NCBI RefSeq assembly: GCF_000143415.4
Contig: NW_003314289.1
Span: forward strand, 451,447 to 472,818
DNA length: 21,372 nt
From: Selaginella moellendorffii
Taxonomy: Eukaryota > Streptophyta > Lycopodiopsida > Selaginellales > Selaginellaceae
Reading direction: 5' to 3'
Shown here: positions 9,225-18,513 of the stretch, piece by piece
Layout of the letters: every line of letters starts with the position of its first letter
Numbering within the stretch: position 1 is the stretch's first letter
Notes under the pieces: generated by a model
Told to the model about the DNA's origin: nothing
Database searches by the model: none
The model's input: the letters and a program-made list of their open reading frames with translations, nothing else
Made by a program: the position numbers and the translations under genes

Positions 9225-9389
9225 GAAGAATATTCTTCTGTGTTTATACGATTAGGGCTTGGGCAATGGGAAATTGAGCCACTCAAATGGGGCTTGGAAT
9301 GGCGGGCGTGGAATGGCGATGGAGGTGAGGCGATCGCGGCCAATCTCTCGGATTTTCTCGTGATTTCTCTGCGCGGAGGTACTGCCGTG

Positions 9390-11152
9390 ATGGCGCCCGC
9401 AGAAGCTGGGGAAATTCCTGGTAGCGAAGAGCGGCGAGCATTTCAGGTCAGGGTTTCTTCCTCTACCTGTGAAAAGCGGGAGATTCCTCTACGCTTCTTC
9501 CCATTTGATCAGGTGGAAGAAGACGAGCCAGTGCTGAAGCGTGCCGCGTCGGTGTTCTTCGCGGATATGGTGGCGAGCGCCACTTCCTCGTTGGAGAGCT
9601 GCGCGCGATCGAATTACCCCAACGGCAAAGACGCGAATCTGGTGGAGCCTTTTGCTTCCGCTCCCCCATTCTGGGAGGGTATCCCTCCTCCAGCAACCCT
9701 CGTGGATCTCAACGTTCCATTGCTGGCACCAAAGCTGGACTGCTCAAGCGCTGGTGGTGGTGGTGGTGGTGGTGGCGGTCGCGAGGACGATCCCCTCTTT
9801 GACTTTCAAGAGTTCCACCATCGTCTCCACGACGTAAGCAAAGCTCCATTCTCGCAGTATCATTACGATGACCATCTTACCTGGGAGACTTTTTTTACTC
9901 CTGCCACTGCTGCTTCTGGTACTCAGGGCCAAGACGATCCTTTCCAGGGTTACAACGTGAGCTCTTCGCACGATCACGGCTATAATGGTAGCGTCTCTCA
10001 GCTCCTTGACGCGTTAGCGCCACCACGACCGGCAGAGTCTTGTAGCGGCGGTAACGTCCAAGCCAGGATGGGAAATCTCATGGAGCTTCTCTACGGTCGT
10101 CGCCAGGAGGCTGCTTCTCAGCTCGGGCCGCCACCGGCGATGGAGTCTTCGACCGGTGATGGAACTAAAGCTCAAGACAAAGCTGGCGACGACGATGGTG
10201 GGTTTGTGGAGCCTCTGTACAGTCGCATACGGAGCCAGGAGGAGGATGAGCAGGATTTGGAGTTTGGGAACTTCTGGGATGTAGAGAAGCCTGCTCAGCA
10301 CTCGGCGTTGCCGGGAGCTTGCACGGCCGACTGTCACGACTTGGTGAGCAGCATCTCGAACCTGTCGAAGGTTTTGCTGTCGCACTATGGAGCTCGAGAG
10401 AAGAAGGCACCGAATTCTTTTCTGCGACAAGCAGGGATAAAGGACTTGCAGTCTGCCATATTGGACCTCTCCAAGTGCCTCGTTCATGCACACGGCCAAC
10501 AAAATGCCACTGTGGAGAATGCAAATCAGGTAAGTACTTAGCTTTTGTTTCTCTTTTTCTCTATTTCATATTACTGCTGGAGAGTTTAGCAGGTCGAAGA
10601 GAGCAAGAACCCTTCCGAGGAGGATCCAAACTTTGGACTGTACAGCGAGACTGACGAGCAGCCTGCCGAGCACGACGAAGACGGTAACGAGCAGCTTGTG
10701 ACGAGGTTTAAGATTCTCTTGGAATTGGCTGGAAAAGGTCCCAAGGAGGTGGAAGGTATGCATTCTTATTTGAGGAGCTCTTAAACTGTAGTTTCAATTC
10801 ATCAAACAAAATCCATCTAACAATCTGGATGTAACATGCAGAGGTTGTCTCCAAAAGCAATCCCGAGCCCGAGGAGCAGCAGCAGAACCCTTCGTACTTC
10901 GACAGCAACCAAGTGGAGCAGAGGCTGGCGCTCTTGAGAAGCCGCCCCCAGTGGAGTGATGACGATGGTGCCGCGACGATGAGTGGCGAGGACATCCAAG
11001 TGCGAGACGACTACGTTGCGAAACGTACCGCGTCCTTGAAGGAGCTGTCCGACCGCCTCATGAAGAATGGCGTGCAAGCAGCAGCAGCAGCAAGTCCAGC
11101 AGCAGACAAGGGGTCTGATAGCAGTGAAGAGTTCGGCTGGGAGCACATCTAA
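9390..11152 (+). CDS. Uncharacterised plant protein, 515 aa
   Basis: My model has exons 9390-9446, 9513-10529, 10593-10755 and 10842-11152, introns of 66, 63 and 86 nt, and total length divisible by three. The start is the first ATG in frame (MAPAEAGEIPG). I do not recognise a named domain. Visible parts: a segment FFADMVASATSSLESCA; a proline-rich patch with VDLNVPLLAPKLD; nine consecutive glycines from a GGT microsatellite (about 9751-9778); a pair of similar amphipathic helices, DLVSSISNLSKVLLSH and DLQSAILDLSKCLVHAHG; a segment TRFKILLELAGK; and an acidic Ser/Gln/Ala-rich tail ending EEFGWEHI. It resembles large, poorly described, low-complexity plant proteins with conserved helical islands. 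The first intron is in frame and free of stops, so a form with 22 extra residues is possible. The last codons are repeated at 13388. Confidence 0.75.
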
Positions 11153-12117
11153 GATCATCTCTTGCTCTTGCGTGTAAGTAAGTTTGCTAAAGTGGAGATC
11201 TTCAAACTTCCAGACTGGATTTTCTTAGTAGAAAAGCTATAAAGAAAAAAAAGAGAGGCACTAGCTTCTGCTGGTGTCCACCAAGAAATGTACAGTGGAA
11301 AGGGACGATCAAAAAAAGAGACGCTTGGATTTCTCTCAAAAGGCCTGTATTTGATTTGAATCCCACCGATGTGTCAGCCTTTGGTCTTCATGGTATTGAC
11401 TTTGCAAAGCAAGGATCTCTTGGATTTTTGGTAACCAACTCGCGTAAAAGTTCTATGATTTGGTAGCGGTTTGATGCCAACCTTGGCACCTTCTTGTCAT
11501 GACTTGTCACACAAAAGATCACAACGTCATAAATCCATCCTTGCGAAGTTGCAACCTCGAAACAACAAAAAGCTGGTGCTTGGAGAGAAAAAAAAAAAGT
11601 ATCCATCTTGGCTTGCAACTTCTTTCTTGTCGTTGTTTTACTCTAGTTTGTCTACCATGTGCGCAATCTCGCTGGAATTCTTGTCTGGAACTTCCTGAGA
11701 CTGCCACAACTTCGCCACGAACAAGAACAAAAAACTTAACAAAGACTTGGATTGTCATTCAATCCTTGAAAAGTGGCTGTCACTGCATTGCCATGAATCG
11801 CAGAGGCAGTGAGCAAATAATAATCATCCAGCTAAAGCTATCCCCAAAAGCCATATAGAAACTTCTTTTCTTCTTGTGTTCTTCGTTTGAGTCTTGAGTG
11901 AGCATCTCTGCTTGCTTTGTCTGCTGGCTGGCTGGCTGCTGCTGCTGCTACTGCGAGGGGGATTGAATCCAATCCAAGTGTGGAGGAATTTAAGGTACCT
12001 GTCGCTGCTGGCAAGGCTGTTCTTTCTCTGCTCGAATGTAAACTCCGAAGGAAAAAGACCCTCTGCCACTTACACCTGCGTGAAGTCCCTGCTCATAGCT
12101 GCTTGCCAGACCATGTC
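11134..12117. repeat. Direct duplication, copy A (984 bp)
   Basis: Copy A starts inside the last codons of the upstream gene (CGGCTGGGAGCAC) and ends in a remnant of the last codons of CER1 on the minus strand. It aligns collinearly with 13388-14423 with scattered substitutions and small indels, about nine in ten bases the same by eye. It holds the real stop codon and 3' region of the upstream gene. No independent gene is evident in it. Confidence 0.9.
12070..12117 (-). pseudogene. Fragment of CER1 3' end (last 15 codons plus stop)
   Basis: Read on the minus strand it gives DMVWQAAMSRDFTQV and a stop, against [15 protein letters not shown] at the true CER1 end in copy B. It is cut off at the duplication boundary, has no upstream exons, and so is a stranded copy made by the duplication. 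Confidence 0.8.
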
Positions 12118-13387
12118 TATGGTGTGTAATTTGTAAAAAACGTAACATTTGTAGTTATTTTATTTATTTTTTAAGGGTTGACATTAAGTGTTAAAATAAA
12201 AATTCATACTTCTTAAGTAAGGTAAAAAAACATTTTAACTATTAAAATAATATATATGGCAATTTATTACTTTTGATGGTAGATCAATTTAGGATATAAA
12301 GATTATAACAATTTTTTGAAGGGTTAAAATTAAAAATTATCTTTCTTTGAAAAGTAAAATGGCTTAAGAAAAGTGTAAAAGCCTTCAAACATACTTAAAC
12401 ATTAGCAAAAGCCATGTGGCACTTTTTCATTGAGTCTGAATTTGATGCCCATAACATGGGTATGATGACTATTGATAACGCCATAGGCCATGCATGTTCT
12501 ATAGACGGCTTATGAATACCACATGGATTCATTGCATTCGGTTCAAATGCAATGCCATGTCCACAAGGTCTATGTACGAAAGGTAAGCACTAGTGGCTTC
12601 ACCTACATTGCCAAATTTGCTAATTTGCAACCAATCTATTGGATTCCACGACTTTGAAATTATCTTAATTTTTATAGGCAACTAAAGAACCTCATAATGA
12701 GTAAGATGTCTTGTATCATGATTAGAGGCCTCAAAGTTTATTAATTTCAAATAATATGTAGATTATCTGGACATGATAGGCATTGTTGGAGAACATGAAC
12801 ATAGTGTCTCATCTCTAATATTAAGCTATTTCAACTCTTCTTCAGGTAATGAGATTGAAGATAGGGACAATGATGAATCATAGGTGATTCAGCGCTTTAA
12901 TTATATATTGTAATCTTTCATGTTATGGATCTTTTGAGGGGGACGTCGTCCTCATCGTCCGAATCCTTGGCTGGATTGGCCTTCTTTAAGCGTGCCGCGA
13001 GCAGCACGCAGTCACATGGTTTTGCTAGTGCAGTAACATTTTGCACCTGGATGGACTTGAAGATTTTAGAGACCAAGACCATGAGTTATCTTGCAACTTA
13101 CTTTGGAATTTCACAGTTAACATTGTACAAATATATGTAGCTTGGTAGCAGCCATGGGGAAAGAATATGCTAATAAAAAACCCATAACAATGATAGATCA
13201 GGTTTTGATAAAGAAAATGTTGTCCATAGCTGTTGGCAGTGCTATGGTGTGCCAACTATTATATACATGGGGAATGGGCATGATGATGGCTATGGTGGGA
13301 AGGAAAGAATATCCTTGAATATTTTTTCATATGAGAAAATAGAAATCTACCCATGCAAAGTTACGTTTTTTTACAAATTAACGCCAT
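12118..13387. other. AT-rich insert between the duplicated segments
   Basis: This 1.27 kb is much more AT-rich than its flanks and shares no visible similarity with them. I found no terminal inverted repeats or LTRs at its edges. One GC-richer island near 12925-13020 contains a short minus-strand ORF, listed separately. It is probably foreign to the ancestral intergenic region, perhaps a decayed mobile element, but I cannot name a family. Confidence 0.6.
12918..13082 (-). CDS. Short unrecognised ORF, 54 aa, in the AT-rich insert
   Basis: Starts at an ATG (13080-13082) and ends TGA (12918-12920). The N-terminal half is mixed hydrophobic (MVLVSKIFKSIQV); the C-terminal half is basic then acidic, with RLKKANPAKD followed by SDDEDDVPLK. 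A charged tail of this kind could be the end of a longer, lost protein such as a transposase. It coincides with the only GC-rich patch of the insert. No family is recognised, and it may be chance. Confidence 0.2.
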   Translation of the reverse strand: MVLVSKIFKSIQVQNVTALAKPCDCVLLAARLKKANPAKDSDDEDDVPLKRSIT

Positions 13388-14423
13388 CGGCTGGGAGCAC
13401 TCCTGCACATCTAAGATCATCTCTTGCATGTAAGTAAGTTTGCTAAAGTGGAGATCTTCAAACTTCCAGACTGGATTTTCTTAGGGGAAAAGCTATAAAA
13501 ATAAAAAAAGAGACACTAGCTGGTGTCCACCAAGAAATGTACACTGGAAAGGCGATCAAGAAAAGAGACGCTTGGATTTCTCTCAAAAGGTCTGCATTGA
13601 TTTGAGACCCACTGATGTGTCAGCCTTTGGTCTTTATGGTATTGACTTTGCAAAGCAAGGATCTCTTGTATTTTTGGTAACCAACCTGCGTGAAAGTTCT
13701 AAGATTTGGTAGCAATTTAATGCCAACTTTGGCACTTTCTTGTCATGACTTGTCACACAAAAGATCACAACCTCATAAATCCATCCTTGCGAAGTTGCAA
13801 CCTCGAAACAACGAAAAGCTGGTGCTTGGAGAGAAAAAAAAAAGTATCCACCTTGGCCAGCAGCCGTCCTGAATCCTTGCATTGCAACTTCTATCTTGTC
13901 GTTGTTTCAGTCTAGTTTGTCTACTATGTGCACATTCTCGCTGGAATTCTTGTCTGGAACTTCCTGAGACTGCCACACAGTGTCAGTGTAGACAAACAAA
14001 AGAAATTAACAAAGATTTGGATTGTCATTCAATCCTTGAAAAGTGGCTCTCACTGCATTGCCATGAATCGCAGAGGCAGTGAGCAAATAATAATCATCCA
14101 GCTAAAGCTATCCTCAAAACCATATAGAACCTTTCTCCACTTCTTCTTTTCTTCTTGTGTTCTTCGTTTGAGCCTTGTGAATCTACTTTCCCTGCTTTTG
14201 AGTGAGCATCTCTGCTTGCTTTGTCTGCTGGCTGGCTGCTGCTGCTACTGCGAGTGTGGATCCAATCCAATCCAATCCAAGTGTGGAGGAATTGAAGGTA
14301 CCTGGTGTCGCTGCTGGCATGGCTGTTCTCTCTCTGCTCGAACGTGAACTCCGAAGGAAAAAGACCCGCTGCCACTTACACCTGCGTGAAGCCCCGGCTC
14401 AAAGCTGCTTGCCAGACCGTGTC
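13388..14423. repeat. Direct duplication, copy B (1036 bp)
   Basis: Copy B begins with CGGCTGGGAGCAC, the codons for the end of the upstream gene, but disrupted by an 8-bp insertion. It continues with the same downstream sequence and runs into the true last exon of CER1 (stop at 14376-14378). It is longer than copy A mainly through indels near 13855-13880 and 14170-14195. It provides the 3' untranslated region of CER1. Confidence 0.9.
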
Positions 14424-16941
14424 GATTCTCTCCACATCAATGCTTCCCACTTCGTGGTGGCTCCACTCCTCCAGTGCGTGCAGCAAACCCCCGGCATGGC
14501 AGGCAGCAACAACCCCTCGGTCATTTATATACTGCACATGAGAGAAAAGAGAGAAGAGTGAGTTACGTCCACGCGCTGGAAAAGCCAAGAGGGAAAAAGA
14601 GCTCTCTCCTACCTCGCAAGTGTGGACTCCGGCCACGTCTTTGGGAAGTTTCATCCCAACCAGCTTCCCGTATGTGCAGTCGCTGCGCACCTCCTGCACT
14701 GGCGGCACGACAAACTGGTGGAAGTGCGTCCCCACCGGCGCAAATCCTTGCTCTCGTTCGGTAACCCACTTGCCAATGATCCATCTCTGCAGAGAACGAA
14801 GAAAAAAAGAGGTGTAAGAGCTGTAAGACTTGGCGTCGTGCGCTTTACCAACCTTGCAGTACTGGCCAGCTTGGTATTTAGTGACATGAACCAGGTTTCT
14901 ACGGTGCTCCGCGGCGGCCTCGCTCAGAATGGATTCGTAGCGACTTCTGGAACTAGTCAACATCTGAAGTGGAGGAAATGCGATGGATTAGATCGCTTCG
15001 TAACTCCACGGCTAGCTACTTAAGCCTGAAGTGAATGAGACACATACCAGCACGCGAACTCCCTTTCTGCACAAGTAGAGAGCGATGGCCCGGCCCAGCT
15101 TGGACGTTGCTCCTGTCAGGAACACCTCTTCCACTTCGGCCGGGAGCTCGTTGAGGACCACCGCGGCTGTCAGGGTGTTCCCGTGAACCACCCTGACTCT
15201 CAAGTCAGGATGCTTCTTGACAAACAACAATCCACCTCCGTTGAGTGCTTCGTTCTGTTCACCAACGAGAAGAGTGTCACTCTTTGTCTCCGAGGAAAGA
15301 AAGCTTTTCTGTTTGTTACCTTGTTCAATGCGGCAAGGCTAATGACCTTGACACCCATCTCATTTGCTTGTAATATAGCCTTCTCGATGATGTTATTGAT
15401 TGAATCTAAGCCGAATGGCAAAAAATACTGGAACACAAAACAACCGACAATGATTAAATGGCTGAGGAAAAGCTGTGAACAGAGAGAACTTACATGAATA
15501 CCGTATCTAGGAACGACCCATGTTTGGGCATGAAGACCCCGTAACATGTACTGATAGGCCACAAAAACTCGCCCCCAAGCCCACAAGGCGAAGAATGCAA
15601 CGAGCCCGAGAGGCCAGAAGACGTACATGTAGAGGAAGGACAAGCTGATAGTGTACGGCACAGAAGAGAACGTCCGAGAAACAAAAGAAACGTGAATCGA
15701 TGAAAGAATGTCGATACAGTGTGCCAAGAACACAAAGCTGGGAACTTCTTCCTCTCGGCCTAAAATTTACAAAGAACAATTAAAAAACGTGAGCCCAACG
15801 ACCAAACCGACAGACAAAAAGCGCAAACCTTGGCGTAGAGATTTGTGCACAGCTCGTGTGTGTTTGCTGAGCGTGCCCCCGAGCACGTCAAACAGGGGCA
15901 TGAATAAACAAAAATTGGTTTCCAGTTCGGTGTGATGCAAAGAATGATATCTGCGAAGAACGAAATAATTAGCTTTCCGGTTGACAAAGTTCACAAGAGA
16001 TCAAACTTACGACGGCGTGTAGACGAGATATCTGAGCGGTGGAAACGCCTTGAAGAGAGCTTCGGGAACAATCTCAAAATTGCAATGACCCAGCTGCTTG
16101 AAGAAATCGAAACTCAAGAGGTAGGCATAGATCATGACCACGGATCCCCCACCAAGAGCCATGACACCGATGATTGGAATCGCAATAAGCGCAGCTTGTA
16201 TCAATTCCTCGAGGAAAGTTCTTGTTCCAGCTGCCAAGCAACAACGATAAGTGGATCTTGTAGAAGTAGAATCGAAAGAGCTTTGCCTGCATACCGGTTG
16301 CTGGCTCTGGAGTAGTGGACGCGTGATGGAGCGAGTGATAGTTGCAAAAGAGTATGTGAGAGCTATGCATTGCTCGGTGGACAAAGTAGTAAATCGGCTC
16401 CGTGAAGACGACATGGAAGAAGACGAGTAGTAGAAGCCCAGTCCAGTTGAAAAGCGGGAGATCTCTAAAGGCAGGGATCCAAACATGGGCTGCCGCTAAT
16501 GCCAGGGACTGGAAGATCATATGGTTGTCACTGGAGAGGACAAAAACCATTAGACACACCGAGCAAAGAATCGAATCCAAGTTACCAGTGGAATTCCCGA
16601 TCCACTTGCTCGTAGCTCAGCGCAAACTGTTGAATCTGGTACTTCTTGACAAGGAAGTAGAGCCTGGAGACCGTGATCCATGCCTGCTGCTGGAGGTACC
16701 TCAAGAGAACGAGGAGGACGAGATGGAACCACCAGGAATCGGTGGAAGAATGCCGAGCGGCGAAAAAATGGGAGTGCGCCGCTTTAGCGACAAATGGCGC
16801 AAACATTATGTACTGCATGGCGAGCGAGCGAGCGATCGATTGTCAGCCAAGAAACCAAAAAGAGAGGAGAGGGCCACAAACCTTGAGATTCCCGAGCGTT
16901 TCCCATGGCCAATCGGCCAGTGGAGCAGTCGACACGCCCAT
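14376..16941 (-). CDS. CER1: CER1-like very-long-chain alkane-forming enzyme (aldehyde decarbonylase family)
   Basis: Eleven exons on the minus strand: 16941-16882, 16812-16586, 16530-16295, 16230-16011, 15950-15829, 15759-15494, 15427-15320, 15254-15048, 14963-14853, 14786-14613, 14531-14376. Introns are 55-84 nt, all GT-AG; the product is 628 aa, close to Arabidopsis CER1. The start is the first Met in frame, followed by the family N-terminus [13 protein letters not shown]. The N-terminal half has membrane segments and the fatty-acid-hydroxylase-type di-iron histidine boxes HRAMH (147-151), HSLHH (161-165) and HSLHH (250-254). The C-terminal half is a WAX2-type domain ending [13 protein letters not shown]. 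All boxes being intact favours CER1 over CER3 function. In Arabidopsis CER1 with CER3 and a cytochrome b5 makes cuticular wax alkanes at the ER. The stop lies in a duplicated segment. Confidence 0.92.
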
Positions 16942-17178
16942 GGAGGACGGAAGGATCGCCGCGATATTTCCCCGGAGAGGGTTTCGATCGATCGGCGCTG
17001 CTACGGGAATGCGATATTTCGGAGCCGATTCACGCGATGCGCTGCCCGAGGGTCTGATCAAGAACCAAGAAAGCTAGAGGGAGCGAGATGGGGAGGAAAT
17101 CTGCGAGCTAGAGGCGATCCAGAGGAGAGAATCGCTGGAAATCTGCGCTGCGATGGAATGGTGACTTACATTCGCGAG

Positions 17179-17185
17179 ATTTATA
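17179..17185 (-). promoter_or_regulatory. Possible TATA box of CER1
   Basis: TATAAAT on the minus strand, about 240 bp upstream of the CER1 ATG at 16941, implying a leader of about 210 nt. A GTAAGT lies just downstream at about 17166, so a leader intron is also conceivable (acceptor TTGATCAG near 17053). Unproven. Confidence 0.35.
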
Positions 17186-17536
17186 GCGGCGGCAACGATC
17201 AAGACGACCTCGCGAGAAGCGAGAGAAGAAGCATCGGCGAAGATGAGCGCTGCGCGACGCAGTCGTCTCGGTCGTCGCCCTGGATTCTCCTCCTCTTCTT
17301 TGAAGCCCTTGGACTCTCATCGCTCTCCCTCGCGTTAGTTGCTAATAGCGCGTTGCGCGCATTGAATGAGCGACAGCCTTTAACAGAGGCACACACACAC
17401 ACGGAGAAAAAATTTCAACCAAAGTCAACCCCTCGCGAATCTCGGCCGTCCGCGTGGCGTGCATGCGCACCCCGCCACGCGGGATACAGCGTGGCATAGT
17501 CTGCCACCTGTCTGACACGCCAGCGCCAAGAGGAGT

Positions 17537-17546
17537 GACACGTGGC
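17537..17546 (-). promoter_or_regulatory. G-box/ABRE-like element upstream of CER1
   Basis: On the minus strand this reads GCCACGTGTC, a perfect CACGTG core with the flanks typical of abscisic-acid-response elements, about 600 bp before the CER1 start. CER1 in Arabidopsis is induced by drought and abscisic acid, so the site fits, but a single match is weak evidence. Confidence 0.35.
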
Positions 17547-18513
17547 GGTCACCGCAGTCAACGCCTCTATTACGGGGATTGACAATATTTTTCCCGCAGG
17601 CCGCGGCGTTGAATTGACCGCTTGACCACCCAACGCCAGTCCAACGCTACCAAATCTTTAAAGGAAAGTAGAGCACAAATCAAAGAGAGGAGCTTCTCGT
17701 TAGAATTTTTTAAGTGTGTCCGTAAAGAACTTTTGATCTCCAATAGCTTCTATACTTCTTCCACCTGAGAAGCAAAGCTATGGATTGAAAGGATGTTTAA
17801 GTTTGTCCGCAAAGTACTTTCACTTCTATGCTTACACCTGCGATAGCGAGCAAATAGATTTAGTGTCGAAAGAAACGCTCAAGAAAACCATACCGCGAGT
17901 AGATCTTCTTTGAGCGAAGCACTCCAACACAATGTACTCGTCTTTGATTAAACTCGTGGCATGGTTTTTGTGATCAAACTTTAGCTTTTACTGAGAGACA
18001 AACGAGAGAGAGGGAACGTTTTTGTCTGCGTAGAAGTAAAAGCTTACCAGGCTGGGCGGGGAGAATGAAGTCCTTGTTCGTCTGTGCTGGCTCTCAGAGC
18101 AGTAGAAAGGGCAGCAGTGTCTCCGAGAGACGACAGAGCACAGTGGAGCTGCAAGAACAGCAACAGCCATTCCACCACCAACACATTGATTGTCACTTTG
18201 TATCCAACTCCAAATCATCGTCCTATGAGCCACTATGGCCAACAAGAAAGTAGAAGCGAAGATAAGCAAAAACGAGGAATAAAGATAAGGAACAACACCT
18301 CCACTTACTTGGGACGCGTAAAGGATGGATGCGCATCTCCCACAGAGCGAGAAAAGATCCAGGATGAGATGACTGCTACACAGAACCAAGTTGGGAATCG
18401 AGGACAGCAATTGCGTGTCGAACTTCTAGAATCACCGCAAAGTCGCCTGTACGTGATAAACCCGTTAGCATGAGAGAATAAAGTCGAGATGGACATAGAA
18501 AGCGAGTTGACGA

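Larger units (their letters stand above)
16942..18513. other. Region between CER1 start and DBR1 stop
   Basis: It contains the CER1 leader and promoter on the minus strand (TATA and G-box listed separately), a short CA microsatellite near 17391-17402, and a diverged direct repeat of about 45-60 bp (17709-17768 and 17796-17840, core TTAAGT-TGTCCG-AAAG). Between about 17980 and 18450 the minus strand shows several splice-like signals downstream of DBR1, but I cannot build a convincing gene. The 365-codon plus-strand frame that reaches into this region is antisense to CER1. Confidence 0.5.

Noticed and set aside
9198-9389. N-terminal extension of the 515-aa gene
   Set aside because: It begins with GTG and runs through the CGTAC cluster; the first ATG in frame is 9390.
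11824-14375. Pair of similar minus-strand frames (11824-12069 and 14094-14375)
   Set aside because: They are alike only because the DNA is duplicated; they lie in the CER1 3' untranslated region and start at non-ATG codons.
11134-14423. The 1-kb direct repeats as LTRs of a short non-autonomous retroelement
   Set aside because: The ends lack TG...CA, a primer site and a polypurine tract, and the repeats contain the ends of two host genes.
16942-17061. N-terminal extension of CER1
   Set aside because: The upstream open frame has no ATG (the nominal start is TTG), and the family N-terminus begins at the Met at 16941.
16402-17499. 365-codon plus-strand open frame
   Set aside because: It lies antisense to the first CER1 exons and promoter, its composition is low-quality and Arg/Glu-biased, and the minus strand carries clear family conservation with matching splice sites.
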